Positions 1 to 9,477 are shown, numbered from the stretch's first letter. The stretch is 64,000 nucleotides of DNA from Streptomyces sp. NBC_00691 (GCF_036226665.1 NZ_CP109007.1:6572001-6636000); one strand, 5' to 3'. The notes: a model not told the origin generated them from the sequence alone. Numbers and translations are program-made.

Positions 1-739
1 CGGCCTCCTCATCGGCACCCTCGCCGCGATCCCGTCCGGGATGGCCGACTTCACCGCCCTGCGCGAGGCCCCCGTCGCGGCCCTGCCCGCCCCCTTCGCC
101 TTCGGCGCCCCCGAGTTCCAGCCCGCCGCGATCCTCTCCCTGTGCATCGTGATGCTGGTGCTGATGACCGAGTCCAGCGCCGGAATGCTCGCCCTCGGCG
201 AGATCTGCGAGCGGCGCAGCGACGGCCGGACCATCACCCGCGGACTGCGCACCGACGGCATCGCCACCCTGGTCGGTCCCGTCTTCGGCGGCTTCCCGAC
301 CTCGGCCTTCGCCCAGAACGTCGGCGTCGTGTCGCTGACCCGGGTGCGCTCCCGGTACGTGGTCGCCGTCGCCGGCGGCGCCCTGCTGGTCCTCGGCGCC
401 TTCCCCGTCCTCGGCGCGGTCGTCTCCATGGTCCCGATGCCCGTCCTCGGCGGCGCCGGCATCGTCCTCTTCGGCTCGATCGCGGTCAGCGGCATCCGTA
501 CCCTGTCGGAAGCCGGACTCGACGACAGCTCCAACATCATCCTGGTGGCGGTCGCGCTCGGAGCGGGCATCATCCCGCTCGCCGCGCCCACCTTCTACGT
601 CGAGTTCCCCGCCTGGGCACAGACCGTGCTCGGCTCCGGCATCAGCGCCGGCGCGCTCGTCGCCGTCCTGCTGAATCTCTTCTTCCACCATCTCGGCACC
701 CGGAGCCGTCACACGGCTCCGGCACTCAAATCCTCCTAG
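1..739 (+). CDS. NCS2 nucleobase permease, C-terminal part (5' end outside window)
   Basis: This is the last 245 residues of a nucleobase:cation symporter-2 (uracil/xanthine/urate permease) that imports purines or pyrimidines across the membrane. The reading frame is open from base 2, so the gene begins upstream of the window. The conserved acidic transmembrane motif MTESSAGMLALGEI is visible, followed by the family segment TSAFAQNVG and several hydrophobic helices. It is clearly paralogous to the complete permease at 2481-3929: both share the GxxIGTxxAIP, TES-x-MLALGEI and FAQN-x-G blocks. The stop codon lies 48 bases before the 8-oxoguanine deaminase gene, so the two are probably co-transcribed. 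Substrate cannot be fixed from sequence; a purine is likely from context. Confidence 0.9.
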   Translation, partial: GLLIGTLAAIPSGMADFTALREAPVAALPAPFAFGAPEFQPAAILSLCIVMLVLMTESSAGMLALGEICERRSDGRTITRGLRTDGIATLVGPVFGGFPTSAFAQNVGVVSLTRVRSRYVVAVAGGALLVLGAFPVLGAVVSMVPMPVLGGAGIVLFGSIAVSGIRTLSEAGLDDSSNIILVAVALGAGIIPLAAPTFYVEFPAWAQTVLGSGISAGALVAVLLNLFFHHLGTRSRHTAPALKSS

Positions 740-787
740 GGTCCTGCCGTGCCCACACCATCCCCGAGGAATGAAGGAAGCACCGCC

Positions 788-2176
788 ATGGCAGCACCTT
801 CGGCAGCCCAGCGCATCGTCATCGAGAACGCGGCGATCGCGACCGTCGACGCGAACGACACCGAGTACGCCTCCGGCTACCTCGTCGTCGCGGACAACAA
901 GATCGAGTCCATCGGCGCCGGCAAGGCTCCCGAGGGCCTGGAGAACGTGGTCCGGCGCATCGACGCCACCGGCCATCTCGTCACGCCCGGTCTGGTCAAC
1001 ACCCACCACCACTTCTACCAGTGGATCACCCGGGGTCTGGCGACCGACCACAACCTCTTCAACTGGCTCGTCGCCCTCTACCCGACCTGGGCGCGGATCG
1101 ACGAGCAGATGGTGCGCGCCGCGGCGCAGGGCTCGCTGGCCATGATGGCCCGCGGCGGTGTCACCACCGCCATGGACCACCACTACGTGTACCCGGTGAA
1201 CTCCGGCGACCTGTCCGGTGCCATCATCGGCGCCGCCTCCGACATGGGCGTCCGCTTCACCCTCGCCCGCGGTTCCATGGACCGCAGCGAGAAGGACGGC
1301 GGCCTGCCGCCGGACTTCGCCGTCGAGACCACCGAGGGCGCGCTCGCCGCGACCGAGGAGACGGTGAAGAAGTACCACGACGCCTCCTTCGACGCGATGA
1401 CCCAGGTCGCCGTCGCCCCCTGCTCGCCCTTCTCCATCTCCACCGAGCTCCTCCGGGAGGGCGCCGCGCTCGGCCGCCGCCTCGGGGTGCGCATGCACAC
1501 CCACGGTTCGGAGACCGTGGAGGAGGAGAAGTTCTGTCACGAGCTCTTCGGCATGGGTCCGACGGACTACTTCGAGTCCACCGGCTTCCTCGGCGAGGAC
1601 GTGTGGATGGCGCACTGCGTCCACATGAACGACTCCGACATCGCGGCCTTCGCCCGCACCAAGACCGGTGTGGCGCACTGCCCCTCGTCCAACGCGCGTC
1701 TGGCCGCCGGCATCGCCCGCGTCCCCGACATGCTGAAGGCGGGTGTACCCGTCGGCCTCGGCGTCGACGGCACCGCCTCCAACGAGTCCGGTGAGCTCCA
1801 CACCGAGCTGCGCAACGCGCTCCTCATCAACCGGCTCGGCGCCCACCGCGAGGCCGCGCTCAACGCCCGCCAGGCCCTCCGCCTCGGCACCTACGGCGGC
1901 GCCCAGGTCCTCGGCCGTGCCGACAACATCGGCTCCCTCGAAGCCGGCAAGCTCGCCGACTTCGTCCTGTGGAAGATCGACGGCCTCGGCCACTCCACCA
2001 TCGCCGACCCGGTCACCGCCATCGTCTTCGGCGCGGCGGCTCCGGTCACGGCCTCCTTCGTCAACGGCAAGCAGATCGTCGAGAACAACCGACTGCTCAC
2101 CGTCGACGAGGACACCATCGCGCGCGACGCGCGCGCGGAGGCCCAGCGCCTGGCCCGCATCGCGGCCCAGGGCTGA
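788..2176 (+). CDS. 8-oxoguanine deaminase (amidohydrolase)
   Basis: The 462-aa protein belongs to the metal-dependent amidohydrolase superfamily, 8-oxoguanine deaminase/hydroxyatrazine hydrolase group. These enzymes deaminate 8-oxoguanine to urate, feeding purine catabolism. Metal and catalytic residues are visible: HxH at H73/H75 in NTHHHFYQW, H237 and H239 in the HTHGSE segment, H276 in AHCVHMND and D327 in GVDGTASNES. The ATG at 788 is preferred because GAAGGAAG lies just upstream; an in-frame ATG at 749 has no good ribosome site. Its neighbours are two NCS2 permeases, which fits uptake followed by deamination. A guanine deaminase or another aminohydrolase of the same clan is the main alternative. 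Confidence 0.88.
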   Translation: MAAPSAAQRIVIENAAIATVDANDTEYASGYLVVADNKIESIGAGKAPEGLENVVRRIDATGHLVTPGLVNTHHHFYQWITRGLATDHNLFNWLVALYPTWARIDEQMVRAAAQGSLAMMARGGVTTAMDHHYVYPVNSGDLSGAIIGAASDMGVRFTLARGSMDRSEKDGGLPPDFAVETTEGALAATEETVKKYHDASFDAMTQVAVAPCSPFSISTELLREGAALGRRLGVRMHTHGSETVEEEKFCHELFGMGPTDYFESTGFLGEDVWMAHCVHMNDSDIAAFARTKTGVAHCPSSNARLAAGIARVPDMLKAGVPVGLGVDGTASNESGELHTELRNALLINRLGAHREAALNARQALRLGTYGGAQVLGRADNIGSLEAGKLADFVLWKIDGLGHSTIADPVTAIVFGAAAPVTASFVNGKQIVENNRLLTVDEDTIARDARAEAQRLARIAAQG

Positions 2177-2222
2177 CCCTCCCCATGGAGTCCGACCGGG
2201 GGGGACGGCCCTCGGTCGGTCG

Positions 2223-2247
2223 CCGCGGACCCGAGCGGGGTCCGCGG
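2223..2247. terminator. Hairpin terminator 1 after the deaminase gene
   Basis: A perfect 10-bp GC stem (CCGCGGACCC / GGGTCCGCGG) with a five-base loop, 47 bases after the deaminase stop. It has no T-run, as is usual in Streptomyces. It forms a tandem with the next hairpin. Confidence 0.7.
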
Positions 2248-2255
2248 CAGCCCGA

Positions 2256-2296
2256 CCGGGAGGTGCCGTACGCAGAAGACGTACGGCACCTCCCGG
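2256..2296. terminator. Hairpin terminator 2, 17-bp perfect stem
   Basis: A perfect 17-bp stem with a seven-base loop (CAGAAGA) directly after the first hairpin. Two strong hairpins in tandem should end the deaminase transcript, so the downstream permease at 2481 probably has its own promoter in the remaining 180 bases. I see no clear -35/-10 pair there. Confidence 0.8.
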
Positions 2297-2480
2297 GACG
2301 GTGATACGCGCCCGTACCCCCACCGGGCTCCCGTCCCCGCGTCGCCGACTCCCCGCGCGCGCACCGCACCACCCCCGCACCGCCCCGCAACGAGCCGCAC
2401 CTCCTGCACCCCGCACCGCATCGCACCACCTCCCTGAACCCCGCGTCACCGCCGACGTGTACCCGACCGGAGGAACCGCC

Positions 2481-3929
2481 GTGGCCGCCAAGCCCCAGGT
2501 TCGCAATGCAACAGACGCAGGCTCCGCCCCCGACGACCGCGAGACGCATCCGGTCGACGAGACGCTGCCCCCACTGAAGATGCTCACCAGCGGCCTCCAG
2601 CACGTGGCCGCCATGTACGCGGGCGTCGTCGCCCCGCCCTTGATCGTCGGAGCGGCCGTCGGCCTCTCCGGCACCGAACTCACCTTCCTGACCGGCGCCA
2701 GCCTCTTCACCGCCGGGCTGGCGACCTTCCTCCAGACGCTCGGGGTCTGGAAGATCGGCGCCCGCCTCCCCTTCGTCAACGGCGTCACCTTCGCCGGCGT
2801 CGCGCCGATGCTCGCCATCGTCGACACCACCGACGACAAGGCCGACGCGCTCCCCGTGATCTTCGGCGCGATCATCGTCGCCGGACTCCTCGGCTTCCTC
2901 GCCGCCCCCTGGTTCTCCCGGCTCGTGCGGTTCTTCCCGCCGGTCGTCACCGGCACCGTGATCACCCTCATAGGTGTCTCCCTCCTCCCGGTCGCCTTCG
3001 GCTGGGCCCAGGGGCCCAACCCGGCGGCCAAGGACTACGGTTCGACCACGTTCCTGTCGCTCGCCGCCGTCACGCTCGTCGTCGTCCTCCTGCTCCGCCG
3101 CTTCACCCGCGGCTTCGTCAAGCAGATCGCGGTCCTCCTGGGCCTCGTCATCGGCACGGTCATCGCCATCCCGTTCGGCGTCACCGACTTCTCCCCGGTG
3201 ACGGAGGCGGACATCGTCGGCTTCCCGACGCCGTTCCACTTCGGCGGCCCCCAGTTCGCCCTCGCCGCGATCATCTCGATGTGTGTGGTCATGCTGGTCT
3301 CGATGACCGAGTCGACCGCCGACATGCTGGCCCTCGGCGAGATCGTCGAACGGCCCGCCGACGAGAAGACCATCGCGGCCGGACTGCGTGCCGACACCCT
3401 CGGCTCCGCGATCAGCCCGCTCTTCAACGGCTTCATGTGCAGCGCCTTCGCCCAGAACATCGGCCTGGTCGCCATGACCCGGATCCGCAGCCGCTTCGTC
3501 GTCGCCTGCGGCGGTGGCTTCCTGGTGCTGATGGGCCTCTCGCCGGTCGCCGCCTCGCTGATATCGGTCGTCCCCCGGCCGGTCCTCGGCGGCGCGGGCG
3601 TCGTCCTCTTCGGCTCGGTCGCCGCCAGCGGCATCCAGACCCTGGTCAAGGCCGGTCTCGAGAAGGACAACAACGTCCTCATCGTGGCCGTGTCGCTTGC
3701 CGTCGGCATCATCCCGATCACCGCGCCGGAGTTCTACCACGCCTTCCCGGAGACGGCGAAGATCATCCTGGACTCGGGCATCTCGACCGGCTGCGTTGCG
3801 GCCGTCCTGCTCAACGTGGTCTTCAACCACCTGGGCCGGGGCCGGGACGACGACGACGTCACCGCGCCGATGGAGCCCGGCGACGAGATCTCCGGCAGCC
3901 GCACGGCGAAGGCGGCGCACGTCCACTGA
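2481..3929 (+). CDS. NCS2 family nucleobase:cation symporter (complete)
   Basis: A 482-aa membrane permease of the uracil-xanthine (NCS2) family with a hydrophilic N-terminus of about 35 residues followed by roughly 12-14 hydrophobic helices. The family signatures are present: VSMTESTADMLALGEI in the mid/late transmembrane region and SAFAQNIGLVAMTR after it. The GTG at 2481 is chosen because GGAGGA lies six bases upstream; an in-frame GTG at 2457 has no such site. Its closest neighbour in sequence is the truncated permease at the window start, so this is a local gene duplication with the deaminase between the copies. A purine base, uric acid or xanthine is the likely substrate by context. Confidence 0.92.
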   Translation: MAAKPQVRNATDAGSAPDDRETHPVDETLPPLKMLTSGLQHVAAMYAGVVAPPLIVGAAVGLSGTELTFLTGASLFTAGLATFLQTLGVWKIGARLPFVNGVTFAGVAPMLAIVDTTDDKADALPVIFGAIIVAGLLGFLAAPWFSRLVRFFPPVVTGTVITLIGVSLLPVAFGWAQGPNPAAKDYGSTTFLSLAAVTLVVVLLLRRFTRGFVKQIAVLLGLVIGTVIAIPFGVTDFSPVTEADIVGFPTPFHFGGPQFALAAIISMCVVMLVSMTESTADMLALGEIVERPADEKTIAAGLRADTLGSAISPLFNGFMCSAFAQNIGLVAMTRIRSRFVVACGGGFLVLMGLSPVAASLISVVPRPVLGGAGVVLFGSVAASGIQTLVKAGLEKDNNVLIVAVSLAVGIIPITAPEFYHAFPETAKIILDSGISTGCVAAVLLNVVFNHLGRGRDDDDVTAPMEPGDEISGSRTAKAAHVH

Positions 3930-3988
3930 ACCCGCCCGCTGCCCCACCGCACGCCCCGGTCCCCGCACACGCCGCGGGGCCCGGGGCC

Positions 3989-4636
3989 GTGGTGCTGATC
4001 AACCCCAACACCTCCACCGCCACGACCGCGATGATGACCGCCCTCGCCCGGCGCGCCCTGGGCGGCGCCATTCCCGTCCGCGGCGTGACGGTGACCCGGG
4101 GCCCGCGCATGCTCACCGACCCCGCCGCGCTGGACGCCGCGGCACGCGAGGTCGTCGCCGCGGGACTCCGCGCCACGGCCGCAGGCGACTGCGCGGCCCT
4201 CGTCGTCGGCGCCTTCGGCGACCCGGGCGCGGCGGAGCTGCGCGCGGCCACCGACGTGCCCGTGGTCGGCCTGGGCGAGGCGGCCCTCCGGGAGGCGGCC
4301 TCCGGGGGAACCCCCTTCGGCATCGCCACCACGACACCGCTCCTGGCCGAGGCCATCGCGGCCCGGGTGGCGGCCCTGGGCCTCGCCGACCGGTACACGG
4401 GCCTCCGTCTGACCACCGGTGCACCCGAACACCTCTCCGCCGCTCCGGAGTCGCTCCTCGACGAACTGGAACACGCGGTCCGCGCCTGCGTGGAGCGGGA
4501 CGGCGCACGGGCGGTCGTCATCGGCGGCGGCCCACTGGGAGAGGCGGCGGAGGAGCTCCGCATCCGGTGTGACGTCCGGATCGTGGCCCCGATCCCGGCG
4601 GCCTGCCGGGTGCTCGCGCGCTCCCTGGGGCGGTGA
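3989..4636 (+). CDS. Aspartate/glutamate/hydantoin racemase-like protein lacking the catalytic cysteines
   Basis: A 215-aa protein of the Asp/Glu/hydantoin racemase fold: N-terminal LINPNTST, central AFGDPG and C-terminal VVIGGGPLG. In active racemases a cysteine lies just before the FGDPG block and a second lies in the late I-x-G-C segment. Here the first position is alanine (VVGAFGDPG) and the second is glycine (VIGGGPLG). Either the reaction differs or the protein is not a racemase. The start is uncertain: GTG at 3989 gives the motif immediately, but the frame is open back to the permease stop and no strong ribosome site is seen. It follows the permease by 59 bases, so co-transcription and a role in hydantoin, allantoin or purine degradation are plausible inferences. 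Confidence 0.72.
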   Translation: MVLINPNTSTATTAMMTALARRALGGAIPVRGVTVTRGPRMLTDPAALDAAAREVVAAGLRATAAGDCAALVVGAFGDPGAAELRAATDVPVVGLGEAALREAASGGTPFGIATTTPLLAEAIAARVAALGLADRYTGLRLTTGAPEHLSAAPESLLDELEHAVRACVERDGARAVVIGGGPLGEAAEELRIRCDVRIVAPIPAACRVLARSLGR

Positions 4637-4664
4637 CCTCCGGCGGCCCCCGCCGCGCGCCCGC

Positions 4665-5258
4665 TCACCGCTCCACCGCGATCCTGCGGCGGCACTCCTG
4701 GGCCAGGGCCGGATACGCGGCGCCGATCGCCTCGTACAGCCGTCGCCGCAGCAGCCGCTCGGCCTCGCCGCGCCCTGTGTCCCCGTACAGCCCGTCGAGC
4801 AGCGCCTCGTACCGCGCGAGGGCGTGCCGGAGATAGTTCACCTGCCACCGGACGAGCGCGCCGGCCTGAGCCCCCTCTCCCGGTGACGCCCCGGGACTTC
4901 GAGTCCCCAGGAACCGCCGGTGCCGGACGGCCCGCCGCTCCAGTTCGGGCCCGGGGAGGCGGGGGACCTCGATCGGCTCCGCGCGGATCGCGGCCAGGAC
5001 GGCGCCCCGGCGCCGCTCGGCGTGGGCCGCGGCGGCCGAGGAGCGTGCCGGTGAGAGCGCTGACGTCTCGGCGAACTCGGGGGTCCGCTCCACCGTCTGG
5101 ACCCGCGCCAGGAGGTAGAGCCGCAGGGGCGCGGGGGACCAGCGGCGCGGGTCGCGGCCCTGCACGTCGGGTGTCCCGAGGAGCTCCCGCACCATCGTGT
5201 CGGTCCAGCCGCGGCGGCGTACCCCGGCGTGGCTCACATAGGTCGTACGGTCCGTCAT
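4665..5258 (-). CDS. Hypothetical protein, 197 aa
   Basis: I do not recognise this protein. It is arginine- and alanine-rich and mostly helical. The N-terminus (TYVSHAGVRRRGWTDTMVRELLG) ends in a segment that looks like the start of a DNA-binding or recruitment helix pair, followed by SPAPLRLYLLARVQTVE and a C-terminal helical half with LVRWQVNYLRHALARYE. The ATG at 5258 follows a purine-rich GGGGGAA on the minus strand and gives the most compact protein. It converges with the racemase-like gene with 28 bases between stops, and is divergent from the FN3 lipoprotein gene. Confidence 0.7.
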   Translation of the reverse strand: MTDRTTYVSHAGVRRRGWTDTMVRELLGTPDVQGRDPRRWSPAPLRLYLLARVQTVERTPEFAETSALSPARSSAAAAHAERRRGAVLAAIRAEPIEVPRLPGPELERRAVRHRRFLGTRSPGASPGEGAQAGALVRWQVNYLRHALARYEALLDGLYGDTGRGEAERLLRRRLYEAIGAAYPALAQECRRRIAVER

Positions 5259-5389
5259 GATTCCCCCAGATCTGATCACGGAGAGTGATGTTCCCAGTGA
5301 AACGCACACCACTGACAACGCCCCCTTGTCGAGCCCGGCCCGACTGTGCGATATAGGTCTGGACCTTTCCGACGGACGGAGGCCGGCCC

Positions 5390-6355
5390 GTGCAACGCCC
5401 GCTCGCCGCAAGCCTGTTGACTGCCCTCACGCTGACGCTCACCCTCGCCGGGTGCTCGGGCGCCGCCGTTCCCGAGGCCAAGGACACCCGCGCCCCCACC
5501 GTCCCCTCCGGCGTCACCGCGACGGCGGGCAGCGCCAGCACGGTCCATGTGATGTGGAGCGCGGCCACCGACGACCGGGCCGTCACCGGCTACACGGTCT
5601 ACAGCGAGGGCCGCAGGATCAAGGACCTTCCCGCGACCACTCTGATGACCGACGTGGTCGGCCTCGCCCCCGCCACCCTCCACCGCTTCACCGTCCGGGC
5701 CCGCGACGCCGCCGGAAACGTCTCGCGCCCCAGCGCCACCGTCACCGCGACCACCTTCCGTGCCGCCGCCGAGGACCGCAGGCCCCCCACCACGCCGGCC
5801 GCGCTCCGCGCCACCCCCGACGGCAGCCGCGCCGTGACCCTCCGCTGGTCGGCGTCCACCGACGACACCCGAGTCACCGCGTACGACGTCTACCAGGCCG
5901 ACACCCGCATCCACACCGTGCCCGGCACCGCCACCACCGCCCACGTCACCGGGCTGCGCCCCGGCACCGCCTACGCGTTCACCGTCCGCGCCCGCGACGC
6001 CGCCGAGAACTCCTCCCCGGACAGCGCCCCCGCCGACCTCACCACGGCCCCGTCCCCGGGCGCGCCCGCGAACACCGCCCCCACCCGCCTCACCGCGACC
6101 GCGGCGAAAGGCGAGATCACCGTCACCTGGACCCCACCGGACACGGGCGCCCCGGTGACCCACCATGAACTCCACCTCGACGGCAGGTTCGCCACCACCG
6201 TCATCTGGGGCACCGCTCCACCGCCCGGCCGCGTCAGCTACACCTTCCCGGTCCAGGATCCGCCGGGCACCCGCTACACCGTCACCCTCCGCGCCCAACT
6301 CCCGGACGGCACCTGGGGCGACTTCTCGGCCCCCCGGACGGTGGTGGTGCGCTGA
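5390..6355 (+). CDS. Secreted lipoprotein with three fibronectin type III domains
   Basis: A 321-aa exported protein. It starts at GTG with GGAGG eight bases upstream. Residues 1-22 form a lipoprotein signal peptide with lipobox LAGC (C22). It then carries three FN3 modules at about residues 38-125, 128-215 and 222-318; the first two share APTVPSG/PPTTPAA openings, WSA(A/S)TDD cores and FTVRARDAA repeats. FN3 arrays in Streptomyces usually sit on extracellular carbohydrate-active enzymes, but no catalytic domain is present here. It could be an adhesion or polysaccharide-binding surface protein. It is a single gene, divergent from the 197-aa hypothetical. Confidence 0.85.
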   Translation: MQRPLAASLLTALTLTLTLAGCSGAAVPEAKDTRAPTVPSGVTATAGSASTVHVMWSAATDDRAVTGYTVYSEGRRIKDLPATTLMTDVVGLAPATLHRFTVRARDAAGNVSRPSATVTATTFRAAAEDRRPPTTPAALRATPDGSRAVTLRWSASTDDTRVTAYDVYQADTRIHTVPGTATTAHVTGLRPGTAYAFTVRARDAAENSSPDSAPADLTTAPSPGAPANTAPTRLTATAAKGEITVTWTPPDTGAPVTHHELHLDGRFATTVIWGTAPPPGRVSYTFPVQDPPGTRYTVTLRAQLPDGTWGDFSAPRTVVVR

Positions 6356-6502
6356 CCGCACCAGCAGCCGCGCCACCGGCCGTACCACTTGCCGGGTGCC
6401 GACGCCGCCGACCGGCCCGGCGCCTGTGACGCGAGCGATTCCCCGCCCCCGCCCCCTGCGTCGTACGTCCGATTCGTCCCCCTCCGAACTACCCTGGGAA
6501 GC

Positions 6503-8302
6503 GTGGCCGAGACCGTACTCACCAACACCGGGCTCGACAGCTTCCTCGACGGAGCACCCGAGCGCCGCGATCCCGATTTCGTGCGTGCCGCCGAGGCGGT
6601 GCTGGGTCTCCTCGCCCTCCGGGGGGCCGACCGGGAGTCAGGGGTGCCCGAGCCGACACCCGGACTCGTACGCCAGCTGCTCGTCGAGGACCTGCCGACC
6701 TTCGTCTACGCGCCGCCCGGCGCGCTCGCCGTCTATCCCGCCGTCGTCGGCCGGCTCGCCGCGCGGTTCGACGGGGACCGGGGCGAGCGGGTCGCCGTGG
6801 CCGTCAGGGAGGCCGCCGGTGACTTCGAGCGGGCGATGACCGACCCGGGGAACCTGACCTGGCACCGGTGGTACGCCTCGCTCCTGCGCTCCTGCGGCGC
6901 CGACCTCGCCGACCCCGAGGACGTACGGCGCCGGCTCGCCGCCCTCGACGGGGCACCGCTGCCCGACGGGGTGCACCGGGCCGACCTCATGGGGCGTACG
7001 GCCCTCGCCGACGTCCTGCTCGCCGAGGCCCTCACGCGCGCGTACGTACGGGACGCCGAAGCGCCGCCCGCCGCCGGGCCGCTGCTCACCGACCACGCCG
7101 TCGCGACCGGCATCGGGCAGGTGGCGGCAGCGCTCCAGGACCGGTGGACCGCCGCCGGCCTCGCCGAGCAGCTCGCCGGGCCGTACGCCCGCTTCGCGCC
7201 CGGGCCCGACGAGTTCCCCCACCTCGTCCTGGCCGACGCGCTGCTCGACGAGCACCTGGACCACTACGGCGACATCGCCGTGCCCGTACCCCCGCCGCCC
7301 GCGGTCGAGGCGGGACCGGTCGAGGAGGACGCCGACACCCTCATCGCCGCCGTCGAGGAGCTGTCCGAGGAGGAGTTCGAGCCCTACGGGGGTGAGGCTC
7401 CGCATCTGCTGTACGTGGTCTACCGGCGCGGCTGCGCGGCCGAGTCCGTCTCCCGCAAGGCCGCCGAGTACGAGGACTGGGCGGTCGATCCGGCCGTGGA
7501 GGACCTGCCCGTGGCCGTACCGGCGGAGGTGCCGGAGGGGGCGTTCCACCCCTCGCACCTCGTTCCGCCCGTCACCGAGCTGGAACGGCTCCTCGGCACG
7601 ACCGACCTGACCGAGACCGACCGGGCCCGGTTGGAGGGCCCCGCGCGCGACCTCGCCGCCGTCCTCGACCGACTCGCCTCCACCGGCCTGGTCTTCCGCT
7701 CCGGCGACGCCTTCGGGCTCACCCCTCGCGGGGCCGGAGTGGTCCGCTATCTCCTCGGGGTACGCGGGATCGCCGCCCCCGACGCCGCCGAAGCCCGGGC
7801 CTGGTCCGCCTCCGAGGCGGTGACCGCCGCCGGCGGCTGGCCCACCTGGGTGGCCTCGCGGGTGCTCGCTGACTGGCTCCACGCGCGCGGGGACACCGCC
7901 GACGCCTGGTCGGGGCTGCTGGCCGCCCTCGGCACCGTCCACGCCGGCACCCCCGACGCCGCCGCCGTCCGCGGGCTCTTCGCCGTCCTCGACACCGCCG
8001 CCGCCCCGCCCGATGCCCTGCGCGGCGCCCTCCGCGACCCGGTGGTCGGCGCGTACGCCCATCAGGCGCTCCGCGCGCGGGGAGAGCCCTCCGACCTGAT
8101 CCAGGTGGGCATCTCGGCGCGGGCGCTGTTCGTGCTCGACGCGCTCCCCGCCAAGAAGGGGCCCCTGGAGTCCCGCCGTGCCGCCTTCGACGCGGCGGCC
8201 TCCGCCTGGCCCGGGGGTTCCGCCGCCCTGGTCCGGGCGATGCGGGCGGCGGACCGGCACGAGGCCGAGCGGGTCCTCGGCCCGCTCGGCCTGGCGCCCT
8301 AG
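6503..8302 (+). CDS. Hypothetical protein, 599 aa
   Basis: Not recognised as a named family. It is a soluble, acidic, helix-rich protein without signal or membrane segments. The N-terminal third begins at VAETVLTNTGLDSFLDG. A strongly acidic stretch follows at VEEDADTLIAAVEELSEEEFE. The segment LDRLASTGLVFRSGDAFGLTPRGAGVVRYLL resembles a winged-helix wing, and the C-terminus is made of short helical repeats. The GTG at 6503 is chosen because upstream sequence in the frame is low-complexity and proline-rich; a modest GGGAA lies just ahead. It converges with the SGNH hydrolase gene, 29 bases between stops. Confidence 0.7.
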   Translation: MAETVLTNTGLDSFLDGAPERRDPDFVRAAEAVLGLLALRGADRESGVPEPTPGLVRQLLVEDLPTFVYAPPGALAVYPAVVGRLAARFDGDRGERVAVAVREAAGDFERAMTDPGNLTWHRWYASLLRSCGADLADPEDVRRRLAALDGAPLPDGVHRADLMGRTALADVLLAEALTRAYVRDAEAPPAAGPLLTDHAVATGIGQVAAALQDRWTAAGLAEQLAGPYARFAPGPDEFPHLVLADALLDEHLDHYGDIAVPVPPPPAVEAGPVEEDADTLIAAVEELSEEEFEPYGGEAPHLLYVVYRRGCAAESVSRKAAEYEDWAVDPAVEDLPVAVPAEVPEGAFHPSHLVPPVTELERLLGTTDLTETDRARLEGPARDLAAVLDRLASTGLVFRSGDAFGLTPRGAGVVRYLLGVRGIAAPDAAEARAWSASEAVTAAGGWPTWVASRVLADWLHARGDTADAWSGLLAALGTVHAGTPDAAAVRGLFAVLDTAAAPPDALRGALRDPVVGAYAHQALRARGEPSDLIQVGISARALFVLDALPAKKGPLESRRAAFDAAASAWPGGSAALVRAMRAADRHEAERVLGPLGLAP

Positions 8303-8331
8303 GCGGCCGCAGCCCCTGTCCCGCTCGGCCG

Positions 8332-9477
8332 CTATCCGGCCGTGAGGTACATCGCCGACGGTCCCGACCCCGCCGTGTTCCGGCAGCTGTGGTTGCCCGT
8401 CGGGCGGGCGTGGACCAGGGCCAGGCAGCGACCGAGGGCCTGCTGGCCGTAGGCGTTGGGGTGCATGGACTCCTGGACGAGCCCCTGCGTGCTCTGGCTG
8501 TCGATCCAGCGCGCCCACTCGCTCGCCGCGCCCGACGCCGGTGCCGTGGACGTCACCTGACGGCTCGCCCTGGCGCACACCTCCCGCCCCTGCAGCGCGT
8601 CCCGCAGGTCCATGAACTGCACGCCCTTGGCGGCCGCGACGCCCTTGAGACGGTCGGCGAGCTGCGGGACGAGGGAGTCGCGGGCCCAGTCGGCGTCGGC
8701 GTTCCAGAAGGGGCAGCCGCCGGTGTTCGTACGGGTCCAGCCGCTCTCGCCGTACCGGTTCTCGGCGGCGCGGGGAATGGGAGAGGGGTACGACTGGAGG
8801 ACGATCCGGTAGTCGGAGGAGGCGTATCCGGCGCCCGTCATCACGGCGCGGATCTCGTCGACCGAGCGGCCGACGTCCGCCATCACGCCGTCGATCCGGG
8901 CGTCGACCTCGGCCTGCTGGTCGTCGTGGCAGTACGAGTACCAGACGATGTAGTCCTTGGCGCAGGTGGCGATGATGTCGGCGAAGCCGAGGTCGTTGCC
9001 GCCGATGGAGAGGGCGATCAGCTCCACGTCGTGCGAGGCCGCGACGGCCGCGAGCTGGTCGGCCTGCGGGGCCTCGCCCTTGTAGGACTGCCCGCCCTGC
9101 GCGGCACGGAAGACGTTGTCGGTCGTCGCCCCCGAGCAGGCCAGGTTGATCAGGCTGCTCGCGAGCGGTCCCGCGCTGCGCACCTCGGCGGTGTCCGAGC
9201 GGTGGCAGCCGCCCGCGGTGCTGCCGTACACCCGGGACGGGTCGTAACCACTGCCCGTCCAGGCCCGGTCGGTGCCGTTACGGCTGCCGGAATTGGTGAG
9301 GCTGTTGCCGAGCCAGCGGCCTGCCTCCCCGGAGATGTAGCTGTCGCCCATGGCGACGACGGCGGTGGGGCCCGTGCCGGGGGAGGCGTGGGCGGAGGGG
9401 GCGGCGACGGAGGCGAGCCCGGCGGCGGTACACAGTGCCAGGAGTGCGCGCAGCGCACGGTGGGGGGACGAAGGCAT
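8332..9477 (-). CDS. Secreted SGNH/GDSL-family hydrolase
   Basis: A 381-aa extracellular esterase/lipase-type hydrolase. Residues 1-31 are a Sec signal peptide with a probable cut after AHA (A31). The SGNH blocks are visible: block I MGDSYISGE with nucleophile S46, the block III GGND motif in LSIGGNDLGF, and block V HPNAYGQQ near the C-terminus carrying the catalytic histidine. Multiple cysteines (SACSGATT, CAKDYIVWYSYCHDD, CPFW, CARA, CLAL) suggest disulfide bonds as in Streptomyces lipase SCO1725-type enzymes. A GGAG sits ahead of the ATG. Substrate (lipid, acetylated sugar or other ester) cannot be told from sequence. Confidence 0.9.
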   Translation of the reverse strand: MPSSPHRALRALLALCTAAGLASVAAPSAHASPGTGPTAVVAMGDSYISGEAGRWLGNSLTNSGSRNGTDRAWTGSGYDPSRVYGSTAGGCHRSDTAEVRSAGPLASSLINLACSGATTDNVFRAAQGGQSYKGEAPQADQLAAVAASHDVELIALSIGGNDLGFADIIATCAKDYIVWYSYCHDDQQAEVDARIDGVMADVGRSVDEIRAVMTGAGYASSDYRIVLQSYPSPIPRAAENRYGESGWTRTNTGGCPFWNADADWARDSLVPQLADRLKGVAAAKGVQFMDLRDALQGREVCARASRQVTSTAPASGAASEWARWIDSQSTQGLVQESMHPNAYGQQALGRCLALVHARPTGNHSCRNTAGSGPSAMYLTAG

